This document shows, piece after piece, positions 17,578 to 25,491 of a stretch of DNA of 64,000 nt. The stretch is from Tersicoccus sp. Bi-70 (lineage in GTDB: Bacteria; Actinomycetota; Actinomycetes; Actinomycetales; Micrococcaceae). Where the stretch lies: assembly GCF_001968825.1 (NCBI RefSeq), contig NZ_MIEU01000014.1, forward strand, positions 62,001-126,000. Direction: 5' to 3'. A model generated the notes under the pieces. The model ran no database searches. It had not been told where the DNA came from and was given only the letters and a program-made list of their open reading frames with translations. Numbering within the stretch: the stretch's first letter is position 1; each line of letters opens with the position of its first letter. The translations under genes were made by a program, and so were the position numbers.

Positions 17578-18101
17578 GTACCACCACGAACACCAACGCG
17601 ACGCAGCAGCAGCAGCCCGGCCGTACCTGGGTCGGGCCCACCGCCCCGGAGCGGCTGTCCATCCTGCGCGACGCCAAGGTCATCGCCATCGTCGGTGCCT
17701 CCGACAAGCCGTCCCGCGCCTCCTACTTCGTGGCGACCTACCTGCTCTCCTCGTCGCCGTACCGGGTCTACTTCGTCAACCCGGTCGCGAAGGAGATCCT
17801 CGGCCAGCCGGTCTACGTGTCCCTGGCGGACCTGCCGGAGAAGCCGGACATCGTCGACGTGTTCCGCAAGCACGACGACCTGCCCGGGGTGCTGACCGAG
17901 GCCGTCGACGCCGGTGCGGGCACCATCTGGCTCCAGTTGGGCTCCTGGCACGAGGGCGTGGCCGCCGACGCGGAGGCCGCGGGGCTGAACGTGGTCATGG
18001 ACCGGTGCGTGAAGATCGAGCACGCGCGCTTCCACGGTGGCCTGCACCTGGCCGGCTTCGACACCGGGGTGATCTCCTCCAAGCGGCAGGTCGTCGCCTG
18101 A
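17574..18101 (+). CDS. CoA-binding (YccU-type Rossmann) protein 2
   Basis: A 175-residue CoA_binding_2 protein, paralogue of the 14303 product but with a Gln-rich N-terminal extension (about 30 residues). Family marks are IAIVGASDKPSRASYFVA, YFVNPVAKEILGQPVY, DIVDVFRKHDDLPG, TIWLQLGSWHE and the conserved Cys in VMDRCVKIEHAR. It overlaps metY by four bases, so it is co-translated with the sulfhydrylase under SAM control. Such proteins often accompany MetX/MetY genes in Actinobacteria. A role in handling CoA esters or the PLP enzyme is possible but unproven. Confidence 0.82.
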   Translation: MSTTTNTNATQQQQPGRTWVGPTAPERLSILRDAKVIAIVGASDKPSRASYFVATYLLSSSPYRVYFVNPVAKEILGQPVYVSLADLPEKPDIVDVFRKHDDLPGVLTEAVDAGAGTIWLQLGSWHEGVAADAEAAGLNVVMDRCVKIEHARFHGGLHLAGFDTGVISSKRQVVA

Positions 18102-18139
18102 CGGACCCCGCTCGTCGTCGCCCCCGCGAGCAGTGTCAG
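18098..18139. terminator. Hairpin between convergent CoA-binding protein and ArsR genes
   Basis: CTGAC pairs with GTCAG and, inside it, GCTCG with CGAGC, across a Cys/Asp-coding-free 35-base gap. It overlaps both stop regions. There is no U-tract on either side, so the call rests on position and pairing only. Confidence 0.45.
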
Positions 18140-18753
18140 GTGTCGTCGCGGGCGGCCATGAACGTGTAGTCCCAGACCCGGACGCCGGCGGCCTCGTCGG
18201 CGTCCGTGGACTCGTGGTGCAGCGAGCGGGCGCGGTCCAGGACCGCCTCGACGTCGTCGAACACCTGCCGGGCCTCCTGCGTCGTCAGGCGCAGGGATCC
18301 GATGCTGATCTCGCCGCGCGGCTCGCGATCGCGTCCGGCGGCGCGCTCCTGTGCCCAGGCGGCCAGCCGCGCCATCATGTCCTGCTGGTCGAGCGTCACC
18401 TGGTGCAGGTACGCCGCCAGGGTGCCCTCCTCCTCCGGGCGCAGCGGTCGCTGCGGACTGCCCGCCTGCCACGACTGGTTGACCGCCTTCCACACGCGGT
18501 CCCGGCGATCGCGGGCGAACTCCGGCGCCTCCTCCACGAACCCGGCGTCGGCGAGCGTGCGCAGGTGGAAGCTGACCGCGTTGGCGGGGATGTCGAGTTG
18601 CCGGGCGAGGTCCGCGGCCCTGGCGTGGTCGACGGCGCCGAGCACCGAGACGATCCGACGGCGCACGGGGTGCGCCATCGCCTTGAGCATCGGCGAGGTC
18701 ATCACCGTGGGCACCAGGGCGGGAGCGGTGCGTGTCGGTTCGTAGGCGTCCAT
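18136..18753 (-). CDS. ArsR-family winged-helix repressor
   Basis: A 205-residue transcription factor. The HTH domain is at about 18-95, with MLKAMAHPVRRRIVSVL, then DLARQLDIPANAVSFHLRTLADAGFVEE. The remainder is an effector or dimerisation region of DUF4177-like or unknown type, without the CxC metal site of the arsenic sensors. It therefore probably senses an organic ligand. It is divergent from an MFS pump and lies next to a three-unit operator (18801-18844), so it probably represses both. Its start lies six bases after TAGAGT, which suggests a leaderless mRNA. Confidence 0.85.
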   Translation of the reverse strand: MDAYEPTRTAPALVPTVMTSPMLKAMAHPVRRRIVSVLGAVDHARAADLARQLDIPANAVSFHLRTLADAGFVEEAPEFARDRRDRVWKAVNQSWQAGSPQRPLRPEEEGTLAAYLHQVTLDQQDMMARLAAWAQERAAGRDREPRGEISIGSLRLTTQEARQVFDDVEAVLDRARSLHHESTDADEAAGVRVWDYTFMAARDDT

Positions 18754-18800
18754 GCCACCACTCTAGGAACGCCGGAGTCGTCCCGACCCGCCGGACGCGC

Positions 18801-18844
18801 ATCCGCAGTTGCGCAAATACTCTTGCGCACCATCTCTTGCGGAT
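18801..18844. promoter_or_regulatory. Operator array for the ArsR regulator
   Basis: Three copies of TTGCGCA/TTGCGGA occur at exact 14-bp spacing (18809, 18823, 18837). The whole block is flanked by the inverted pair ATCCGCA (18801) and TGCGGAT (18838). The middle copy supplies the -35 of the MFS promoter (TTGCGC, then 17 bases, then TACGCT at 18846), so bound repressor would block RNA polymerase. Confidence 0.75.
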
Positions 18845-18845
18845 C

Positions 18846-18851
18846 TACGCT
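18846..18851 (+). promoter_or_regulatory. -10 box of the MFS gene promoter
   Basis: TACGCT, 17 bases after the -35 TTGCGC at 18823-18828, and only seven bases before the ATG. Transcription would start at or next to the start codon, giving a leaderless mRNA. Confidence 0.6.
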
Positions 18852-18858
18852 GACGGCC

Positions 18859-20193
18859 ATGCCGCTCGTTCACCGGAAACCTCGCCCCTCCGCACCCGCC
18901 GGCCTGTGGCGCAGCACCGACTATCGCTGGTGGCTCGCCGCCGACACCGCGCCGGCACTGGGCCGCTCTCTGCTCACCCTCGCCGTGCCCCTGCTCGCCC
19001 TGTCCGTGACGGGCAGTCCCGCGCAGGCCGGTGTGGTGACGGCGATCGGCGCGGTGGGCCGCGTCCTGGCGGTACTCCCGGGCGGCGTCCTGACGGACCG
19101 GTACGACCGGCGCGTCCTCGTCCTCGCCGGAGCGGGCGCCGGCGTGGTCACCGCCGGCGTGCTCGCCGTCCTGCTGGCGGCCGACCTCATGGACTTCTGG
19201 CTCCTCACCGTCCTGAACCTCGTGCTCAATGTGCGCAGCGGTCTCGTCGACGCCACCACGAACGCCGCGCTGCCGTCCGTCGTCGACGCGTCCCGGCTGG
19301 GTTCCGCCGTGGCCGCGAACCAGGGTCGCGATGCGGTGGTCAGTCTGGCGGGCGGTCCGATCGGTGGTCTGCTGATGGCCGTCGGCCACGCGATCCCCTT
19401 CGTCGCGACGGCGGTGCTGCACGCGATCAGCGCGGTCGCCGTGCTGCGGATCCGCGCCGATCTGCGGCCCGGCGCCGGCGCGGCTACCGATGCCGATGCC
19501 GATGCCGACGAGTCGTCGCAGCCGGGGACCCCTGCTTCCGTTGCTCGGGCCGGCTGGGTCCGGGAGGCGTGGGAGGGGTTCGCCTGGCTCGCCCGGCGAC
19601 CCGACCTGCGCGGGGTGATGGCCGTGTCCACGATCGTCAACCTCGGCATCGGAGCGGCGATGACCTCGGTCGTCATCGGGCTGCAGCAGCGCGGCGAGTC
19701 CCCGGCGACCATCGGGCTGACGTCGGCGTCCGTCGGCGTCGGCCTGCTGGTCGGGTCGCTGGCCGCGCCGAGGCTGGTGCAGCGGGTGCCCACCGGGGTG
19801 CTCAGCGGCGCCGGCCTGGTGATGATGGCGGCCGCGCTGGCGGTGCTGCCGTTCGTGCGGGCGCTACCGGCCGTCTGCGCCGCGCTGGCCGCCGGCATGG
19901 TGGCGGTCCCGGCGATCAACGCCGGCCTGCTCGGCTACTACCTGGTCGCCGTGCCCTCCCGGTTGCTGGGCCGGGCCAACAGCGCCCTGGACCTGCTCGC
20001 CCTGGGAGCCGTCCCGCTCGCTCCCCTGCTCGCCGGCTTCGGATACGCCGCATGGGGGTGGTCCGGCGTGCTGGCGTTGTGCGCAGGCATCGCGGGGTTC
20101 GCAGTCGTCCTCGCTCTCGGCAACCGCGGGATGCGGAGCCTGCCCGCCGCACCGTTCTGGCCGGAGCACGCCGCCCGTTCCGAGGCCGCCTGA
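18859..20193 (+). CDS. MFS transporter (drug-efflux-like)
   Basis: A 444-residue membrane protein with about 12 transmembrane helices and the MFS motif-A-like segment GVLTDRYDRRVLVLAG after helix 2. It resembles the EntS/MFS_3 group of multidrug or siderophore exporters. A central loop has a run of Asp/Ala (DADADADESS) between the two six-helix halves. It is divergent from the ArsR regulator, with the shared operator overlapping its promoter. The pair is therefore a repressor plus efflux pump. The inducing compound is unknown. Confidence 0.85.
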   Translation: MPLVHRKPRPSAPAGLWRSTDYRWWLAADTAPALGRSLLTLAVPLLALSVTGSPAQAGVVTAIGAVGRVLAVLPGGVLTDRYDRRVLVLAGAGAGVVTAGVLAVLLAADLMDFWLLTVLNLVLNVRSGLVDATTNAALPSVVDASRLGSAVAANQGRDAVVSLAGGPIGGLLMAVGHAIPFVATAVLHAISAVAVLRIRADLRPGAGAATDADADADESSQPGTPASVARAGWVREAWEGFAWLARRPDLRGVMAVSTIVNLGIGAAMTSVVIGLQQRGESPATIGLTSASVGVGLLVGSLAAPRLVQRVPTGVLSGAGLVMMAAALAVLPFVRALPAVCAALAAGMVAVPAINAGLLGYYLVAVPSRLLGRANSALDLLALGAVPLAPLLAGFGYAAWGWSGVLALCAGIAGFAVVLALGNRGMRSLPAAPFWPEHAARSEAA

Positions 20194-20276
20194 CCCGACC
20201 ACGGGGTCACGGTCCGTCGCGCGACGCGCCGAAGCTTAACGTGTAAGGCCGCGGCTGGGGAACGACCGGTGGTGTC

Positions 20277-20289
20277 CCCCATAATGGGG
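20277..20289 (+). promoter_or_regulatory. Palindromic -10 region of the GNAT gene
   Basis: CCCCAT-A-ATGGGG is a perfect dyad, and its centre forms CATAAT, a -10-like box six bases before the ATG. This could be a leaderless promoter or a binding site. No convincing -35 is seen. Confidence 0.4.
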
Positions 20290-20291
20290 CC

Positions 20292-20825
20292 ATGCAGATC
20301 AGCCCCGGGGATCTCGATCCCGCCATCGGCGTGGGAACGGAGCGCCTCATCCTCCGTCCCATGACCGCAAGTGACGTCGCCGCCATCCTCGCGGGGGCGC
20401 ACCCCGTCGAGTGGGCGGAGGATTTCCCCCAGCCCGGTGACGTGGACACCGCCCGCCTGCTCGAGGTCGGCGGGGGCGCGTTCGACGTCTCGACGTCCTT
20501 CGGGCACCTGGCCATCGTCGAACGCGGGTCCGGCTTCGTGGTCGGGCTGATCGGCTTCGAGGGGCCGCCGATCGACGGGGTGGGTGAGCTCATCTGCAGC
20601 ATCAGCCCGTCCCGCCGCAACCAGGGGTACGCCACGGAGGCCACGACCGCCCTCGTCGACTTCGCCTTCTCCTTCCCGGAGATCGGCGCCGTGCAGGCGA
20701 GCACCCCATGGGAGGACGAGGCCGCCCAGCGGGTGCTGGTCAAGTGCGGCTTCACGGCCGAGGACGACGACGCCGAGGAGACGTTCGAGCGCGGCTACCG
20801 CCGGGAGCGCCCCGCCACCGTCTGA
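20292..20825 (+). CDS. GNAT-family N-acetyltransferase
   Basis: A 177-residue RimJ/RimL-like acetyltransferase. Early residues show TERLILRPMTASDVAAIL. The acetyl-CoA loop is SISPSRRNQGYATEATTALVDFAF. Late residues give QASTPWEDEAAQRVLVKCGF. This is the pattern of enzymes acting on small molecules or protein N-termini. The substrate is not predictable. Its 3' end overlaps the convergent DUF1990 gene by 31 bases. The start lies six bases after CATAAT, so it may be leaderless. Confidence 0.85.
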   Translation: MQISPGDLDPAIGVGTERLILRPMTASDVAAILAGAHPVEWAEDFPQPGDVDTARLLEVGGGAFDVSTSFGHLAIVERGSGFVVGLIGFEGPPIDGVGELICSISPSRRNQGYATEATTALVDFAFSFPEIGAVQASTPWEDEAAQRVLVKCGFTAEDDDAEETFERGYRRERPATV

Positions 20826-21451
20826 GCGGCGGCGCGGGCCGCGTCGACGTACCGGTCGGTGATCAGTCGCTGCACCCGCCGGCTGACCGGGGACCCGAGC
20901 GCGAGCAGCGTCGTCGCGGGCCGGCTGAAGGCCCGTATCTCGAACTCGACGTCGCCGTCCCTCTGCAGGTGGGCGAGGAACGCCTCCTCCCCGCGCTCGG
21001 GGTGGCCGGGCAGCGTGCCGTAGCCGAAGCCGGCGCTCGCCACCGGGATCCGGCCGGCCAGGGGGACGACCGGTGCGCTCCCCGCCACCCACACCACCCG
21101 GCAGGGTGCGGTGACGCCCGCCGTCAGCAGTCCGCCGAGCGGGCCAGGCAGGTGGTCGCGGACGGGAGCCAGCGCACGGACCAGGGTCTCCGCCCCGACG
21201 GTGCTGCGCACCTCGACGCCGGGCCGGGCGATGTCCTCGTCGGCATCCACGGTCAGCCCGGCACCGGCGAGGATGCCCCAGCGGGCGATGGCTCCCCCGA
21301 GCGCGGCGAACGCCTCGTCCCCGCGTCCGACGACATGCCGGCGGCGCACGGAGAACCAGCCCGGCGGCCACCAGCCGGTGGCCGTCCATCCCACCTGCCG
21401 GTAGGTCAGGCCACGGGCCAGCTCCTCCGGGACACGCGCCGCCTCGCTCAT
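20795..21451 (-). CDS. DUF1990 family protein
   Basis: A 218-residue protein of the DUF1990 family, whose members adopt an SRPBCC-like lipid- or ligand-binding fold. Marks are TYRQVGWTATGWWPPGWF near the N-terminus, then VRRRHVVGRGDEAF and a C-terminal RPATTLLALGSPVSRRVQ. I chose ATG 21451 because it overlaps the upstream YjbR gene by four bases (ATGA). A longer frame exists upstream but is the shadow of that gene. Function unknown. It is the last gene of a three-gene leftward operon. Confidence 0.8.
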   Translation of the reverse strand: MSEAARVPEELARGLTYRQVGWTATGWWPPGWFSVRRRHVVGRGDEAFAALGGAIARWGILAGAGLTVDADEDIARPGVEVRSTVGAETLVRALAPVRDHLPGPLGGLLTAGVTAPCRVVWVAGSAPVVPLAGRIPVASAGFGYGTLPGHPERGEEAFLAHLQRDGDVEFEIRAFSRPATTLLALGSPVSRRVQRLITDRYVDAARAAAQTVAGRSRR

Positions 21452-21849
21452 TCGGAATCCGCCGCCCGCTCCCGCCACGCCAGCAGCTCCCGGTCCCGCC
21501 GCGGCAGTCCGGCGACGACGAGATCCCACGAGTCCTCGATCAGGTCGGCCACCATCGCCTCCTCCAGCTCGCCGTCGAGCGCGACGCCGTTCCAGTGGGT
21601 CTTGTTCAGGTGCCAGGCCCCGGTGATCTCCGGGTGGGCGGCGCGCAGCGCGACGGCGAGCGCGGGCTCGCACTTCAGGCTGATGCTCAGCGGGGTCGCG
21701 GCCAGGGTGGTCAGCGCGAACATCCGGGCCACGCCGCCACCGGCGCGGACCTTGAACACGCTGGTCTCCGGACCGAACGGGAAGTCCTCCCAGGTCCCCG
21801 GCAGTCGCAGGCACAGCTCCCGGACGCGTTCCGGTCGCAGCGCCGGCAC
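21448..21849 (-). CDS. MmcQ/YjbR-family DNA-binding-fold protein
   Basis: A 133-residue MmcQ/YjbR protein with the usual features: LCLRLPGTWEDFPFGPETSVFKV, LSISLKCEPALAVAL and WHLNKTHWNGVALDG. It has a double-wing fold seen in some DNA-binding proteins, with no established function. The start is GTG 21849, two bases after the nitrilase stop, and the gene is in the middle of the operon. Confidence 0.85.
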   Translation of the reverse strand: MPALRPERVRELCLRLPGTWEDFPFGPETSVFKVRAGGGVARMFALTTLAATPLSISLKCEPALAVALRAAHPEITGAWHLNKTHWNGVALDGELEEAMVADLIEDSWDLVVAGLPRRDRELLAWRERAADSE

Positions 21850-21851
21850 GG

Positions 21852-22667
21852 TCAGTCCCCGTTCGGGGCGGGCACGAGCGTGCGGGAGGACAGCAGCCGG
21901 CGGTTGCGCAGCACCGGGAGGAACTCGCGCACCTCGTCGATCCGCCGCCGGGTGACGTCGACGGTCACCAGTCCCTGCGTCTCCCCCTCGAGGAAGTCCT
22001 GCGGCACACCCATCGGGTCGATGATCGCCGAGTGTCCGATGGTGTGCGCGCTCGCGGTGCCCGCGGCGGCCACCCAGCAGGTGTTCTCGATGGCCCGCGC
22101 CTTGAGCAGCGTCTCCCAGTGGTCGACCTTGTGGTCGCCCGTGAACCAGGCGGACGGCACCGCGATGAGGTCGGCGCCCTCCTCGGCGAGTACGCGCGCC
22201 ATCTCGGGGAACCGCAGGTCGTAGCAGGTCATCACGCCGACGTTCAGGCCGCCGAGGTTGACGTTCTTCGGGCCCTCGTCCCCCGCGGCGATGCGGTTGG
22301 ACTCGCGGTAGGAGAACGCGTCGTACAGGTGGAGCTTCCGGTAGGTCTCGACCACGCGGCCCTCGGCGTCGATGACGACGAGCGTGTTGTACGGCCGGTG
22401 ATCGCTCGACGGCTCGTACCCGCCGGCGATGACGGCGATCTGCAGGTCCTGGGCGACGGCGGTGAGATCACGGACGAAAGAGGACCAGTGCGCCGCGACG
22501 GTCGCGGCGAACTCGCCCGCGACCTTGCCGATGCTGCACATCGACTCCTCGGGGAAGATGACGAGCTGGGCGCCCGCGGCACGGGCCTGCCCGGCCAGGG
22601 TGCGCATCACCGTGACGTTGGCCTCCGGCGATCCCGCCGGGTCGAACTGACCGACACTGACCAGCAT
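21852..22667 (-). CDS. Carbon-nitrogen hydrolase (nitrilase/omega-amidase superfamily)
   Basis: A 271-residue amidase of the nitrilase superfamily, cytoplasmic. The Glu-Lys-Cys triad is visible: Glu40 in VIFPEE, Lys111 in YRKLHLYD and Cys148 in MTCYDLRFPE. The pattern is nearest the Nit1/omega-amidase branch acting on short-chain or deaminated glutathione-type amides. The gene has a strong ribosome site (GAGGAGGAGG) and a TACTGT -10-like box about 40 bases upstream. It is the first gene of the nitrilase-YjbR-DUF1990 operon. Confidence 0.9.
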   Translation of the reverse strand: MLVSVGQFDPAGSPEANVTVMRTLAGQARAAGAQLVIFPEESMCSIGKVAGEFAATVAAHWSSFVRDLTAVAQDLQIAVIAGGYEPSSDHRPYNTLVVIDAEGRVVETYRKLHLYDAFSYRESNRIAAGDEGPKNVNLGGLNVGVMTCYDLRFPEMARVLAEEGADLIAVPSAWFTGDHKVDHWETLLKARAIENTCWVAAAGTASAHTIGHSAIIDPMGVPQDFLEGETQGLVTVDVTRRRIDEVREFLPVLRNRRLLSSRTLVPAPNGD

Positions 22668-22689
22668 GTGCCCTCCTCCTCCTCGAGCT

Positions 22690-22963
22690 CGGGGACTGCT
22701 CCCACAGTAGAGGATGGTCGCGGGCTCCGAGCTCGTTCGTTCCCCGCCCTGTGCGTCCGGGCGACCAGCCCGCTCTCGTCGAGTCGCGTGAGCAGCGAAG
22801 CGACGGTGAAAGGTTCGAGAACGAGCGTCGCGCTGATGTCCTTGACGGTGCGGGGCTCGCTCGCTCCCCCAGGGCCAGCATGACGCGGTACTGCGGGTGC
22901 GTCAGTCCCATCGGCTCGAGCACGGGTCGGTAGGCAGCGACGATCCTCCGTACGATAGGAGTT
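22690..22963 (-). pseudogene. Decayed MarR-family regulator
   Basis: Two adjacent frames together spell a MarR HTH. One gives VAAYRPVLEPMGLTHPQYRV and then MLALGE. After a shift at a GAGCGAGCGAGC run, another gives PRTVKDISATLVLEPFTVAS and LLTRLDESGLV. The N-terminal helix before residue AYRP is replaced by an in-frame stop, and the usual wing and C-terminal helix are degraded. The shift is explained by loss of one GAGC unit. It resembles an OhrR/MarR gene upstream of the nitrilase operon that is no longer functional. Confidence 0.75.
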
Positions 22964-22988
22964 CACGCCGAGAGGAAGGCTCCGGGCC

Positions 22989-23228
22989 ATGGCCGACCAG
23001 GGTTTCGTCCATCGATTCATGCGTGCCACTGGCAGGCTGCGGACCGTCTTCGGCCCGGCCGACCGTGGGACGACCGAGGGTGAGTTGACGGCCCAGAGCA
23101 GGGCTCAACTCGCCCGGCTCGAGGCAGAGGCGCGACAGTGGACGCGAGTGCAGCGCCCCGATGGCAGCACGTACCTCGTGCGAGAGACGCCGGTCCCCGG
23201 CCCCAATCAGCCCGACTCCACCCCCTGA
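22989..23228 (+). CDS. Small hypothetical protein (79 aa)
   Basis: Not recognised. A 79-residue product with a good ribosome site (GAGAGGAAGG, about 9 bases before ATG). The sequence has a basic N-terminal half (FMRATGRLRTVFGPADRG), then a Glu/Ala/Gln helix (LTAQSRAQLARLEAEARQW), and a Pro-rich end. No signal peptide or membrane segment. Base composition resembles real genes. It lies between the MarR remnant and purA and may be lineage-specific. Confidence 0.5.
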   Translation: MADQGFVHRFMRATGRLRTVFGPADRGTTEGELTAQSRAQLARLEAEARQWTRVQRPDGSTYLVRETPVPGPNQPDSTP

Positions 23229-23354
23229 TCCCGCCCGTCGTCACGTACGCCGGTGGCGGTCAGGCGAGGAGCGGTGCGGTGGCAGCGCGGACGCTCAGCG
23301 CCTCCGGCTCGCCCACGAACTCCTGACCCACGGGGTGCTGCGGCCGGCCGGGGC

Positions 23355-24641
23355 TCAGCCGATCAGGTCGTGGACCACGATCGTCTGCTCTCGGTCCGGG
23401 CCGACGCCGACGGCCGAGAACCGAGTGCCGCTCATGGACTCGAGCGCCGCGACGTAGGCCCGGGCGTTGGCCGGCAGGTCCTCCAGCGAACGGGCGCCCG
23501 AGATGTCCTCGGTCCACCCGTCGAAGTACTCGAACACGGGCTTGGCGTGGTGGAACTCGGTCTGGGTCACGGGCATCTCGTCGTGCCGGACGCCGTCGAC
23601 GTCGTACGCGACGCACACCGGGATCCGCTCGATGCCGGTCAGGACGTCGAGCTTGGTGAGGAAGTAGTCGGTGAAGCCGTTGATGCGGGAGGCCTGCCGG
23701 GCCAGCACGGCGTCGTACCAGCCGCAGCGGCGCGGCCGGCCGGTGTTGACGCCGAACTCGCCGCCGGTCTTCTGCAGGTAGGTGCCCCACTCGTCGAACA
23801 GCTCGGTGGGGAACGGGCCGGCGCCGACGCGCGTCGTGTAGGCCTTGATGATGCCGACCACCCGGCTGATCCGGGTGGGCCCGATGCCCGAGCCGACGGA
23901 CGCGCCGCCCGCCGTCGGGTTCGAGGAGGTGACGAACGGGTAGGTGCCGTGGTCGACGTCGAGGAACGTGGCCTGACCGCCCTCCATCAGCACCACCTTG
24001 CCGGCGTCGAGCGCGTTGTTCAGCACGTGGGTGGTGTCGACCATCATCGGTTCGAGCCGGTCGGCGAACCCGCGGAAGTACGCGACGACCTCCTCGACGT
24101 CGATGCTGCGCCGGTTGTACAGCTTGACCAGCAGCTCGTTCTTCTGCCGCAGCGACCCCTCGACCTTCTGCCGCAGGATCGACTCGTCGAACACGTCCTG
24201 CACGCGGATGCCGAGCCGGCCGATCTTGTCCATGTACGCCGGGCCGATGCCGCGGCCGGTCGTGCCGATCGCCCGCTTGCCGAGGAAGCGCTCGGTGACC
24301 TTGTCCATCGTCTGGTGGAACGGCGCCACGAGGTGCGCGTTGGCGGAGACCAGCAGTCGCGAGGTGTCGGCGCCGCGCCTGGTCAGCCCGTCGATCTCCT
24401 CGAACAGGGCCTCGAGGTTGATCACGACGCCGTTGCCGATCACGGGGACGACGTTCGGGGAGAGGATGCCGGCGGGAAGGAGTTTCAGCTCGTACTTCTC
24501 GCCACCGACGACGACGGTGTGCCCGGCGTTGTTGCCGCCGTTGGGCTTGACCACGTAGTCGACCCGTCCGCCGAGCAGGTCGACGGCCTTGCCCTTGCCC
24601 TCGTCGCCCCACTGGGCCCCGACCACGACGATCGCTGGCAT
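23355..24641 (-). CDS. purA: Adenylosuccinate synthetase
   Basis: Makes adenylosuccinate from IMP, aspartate and GTP, the first committed step to AMP. It has 428 residues, the normal length. The GTP loop is [11 protein letters not shown] at 8-18. Asp13 and His41 (GGNNAGHT) are the catalytic pair. [10 protein letters not shown] and the GSGIGPTR region bind IMP and GTP. The start is ATG 24641 with AAGGAG upstream. A longer open frame to 25133 is the shadow of tdk. It is leftward, followed by an apparently gene-free gap of about 125 bases. Confidence 0.97.
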   Translation of the reverse strand: MPAIVVVGAQWGDEGKGKAVDLLGGRVDYVVKPNGGNNAGHTVVVGGEKYELKLLPAGILSPNVVPVIGNGVVINLEALFEEIDGLTRRGADTSRLLVSANAHLVAPFHQTMDKVTERFLGKRAIGTTGRGIGPAYMDKIGRLGIRVQDVFDESILRQKVEGSLRQKNELLVKLYNRRSIDVEEVVAYFRGFADRLEPMMVDTTHVLNNALDAGKVVLMEGGQATFLDVDHGTYPFVTSSNPTAGGASVGSGIGPTRISRVVGIIKAYTTRVGAGPFPTELFDEWGTYLQKTGGEFGVNTGRPRRCGWYDAVLARQASRINGFTDYFLTKLDVLTGIERIPVCVAYDVDGVRHDEMPVTQTEFHHAKPVFEYFDGWTEDISGARSLEDLPANARAYVAALESMSGTRFSAVGVGPDREQTIVVHDLIG

Positions 24642-24700
24642 CGGATCACTCCTTCGTTGCGATGCGGGTGACGCCGATGCCGCTCGGCGGCCACACATGA

Positions 24701-24743
24701 GAAAGCCCCTCGTGCACTGCGGGAACCGCAGACCAGGGGGCGC
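24701..24743 (-). terminator. Intrinsic terminator downstream of tdk
   Basis: On the minus strand, GCGCCCCCT pairs with AGGGGC, with CTGCGG/CCGCAG inside, followed by TTTCTC. It lies 48-90 bases beyond the tdk stop and 60 bases before purA, so it should separate the two transcription units. It could instead be a purA leader attenuator. Confidence 0.65.
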
Positions 24744-24790
24744 TTCGGGCCCGAGTCTACCGGACCGGGCCTTCCCCGCCGCCGGGAGGG

Positions 24791-25420
24791 TCAACTCAGC
24801 CGTCCTCCGGACTCGGTCAGATAGCAGTTCGCGCAGAGCGACTCGTAGGTGACCGCGACACCGTCGATGGCCACCTGGTCCCCCTCGAAGACGAACCGGT
24901 CGCCGATGCGGCGGGCGTTGAACATCGCCTTCCGGCCGCACCGGCAGATGGTCTTGAGCTCCTCGAGGGCGTGCGCCAGTTCCAGCAGCCGAGCCGATCC
25001 GGGGAAGGACCGGGTGCGGAAGTCGGTGCGGATGCCGTAGGCCATCACGGGCACGTTCTGCTCGACGGCGATGCGGAGCAGGTCGTCGACCTGGGCCGGT
25101 TCGAGGAACTGCGCCTCGTCGACGAGCAGGCACGCGACCGGTTTGATCACCGTGTCCACGTGCTGCAGCAGGGCCGACGGGTCGTCACCGACGGCGTGCC
25201 GGTGGAAGAGCTCCCCGACGTCGGCGCCGGCGGGGACGAGGAAGTCCACGGACCGAGCGACACCGAGCCGGGAGAGGATCTGGTCCTCGCCCTTGACGTC
25301 GATCTGCGGCTTGGCGAGCAGCACCCGCTGCCCGCGCTCCTCGTAGTTGAACGCCGCCTGCAGCAGACCGGTCGACTTGCCGGAGTTCATCGCCCCGTAG
25401 CGGAAATACAGCTTGGCCAC
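24791..25420 (-). CDS. tdk: Thymidine kinase
   Basis: Type II thymidine kinase, 209 residues, cytoplasmic nucleotide salvage enzyme. The P-loop is GAMNSGKST at 9-17. The Walker-B-like DEAQFL carries the catalytic Glu. The lasso is near [19 protein letters not shown]. Zinc cysteines occur in CRCGRK and CANCY. The start is GTG 25420. It is divergent from the DUF72 gene across a 71-base gap. Confidence 0.95.
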   Translation of the reverse strand: MAKLYFRYGAMNSGKSTGLLQAAFNYEERGQRVLLAKPQIDVKGEDQILSRLGVARSVDFLVPAGADVGELFHRHAVGDDPSALLQHVDTVIKPVACLLVDEAQFLEPAQVDDLLRIAVEQNVPVMAYGIRTDFRTRSFPGSARLLELAHALEELKTICRCGRKAMFNARRIGDRFVFEGDQVAIDGVAVTYESLCANCYLTESGGRLS

Positions 25421-25491
25421 GATGGATCATCGTATCCGCGGCCACCGGTCTTCGACTGACGGGCGGGCCGGACGGCCGGTAGCGTTCGAGC

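Noticed and set aside
23355-25133. A 592-residue fusion of Tdk-like sequence and PurA
   Set aside because: The added N-terminal part is another frame of tdk. purA has its own ribosome site at 24641, and the terminator lies between.
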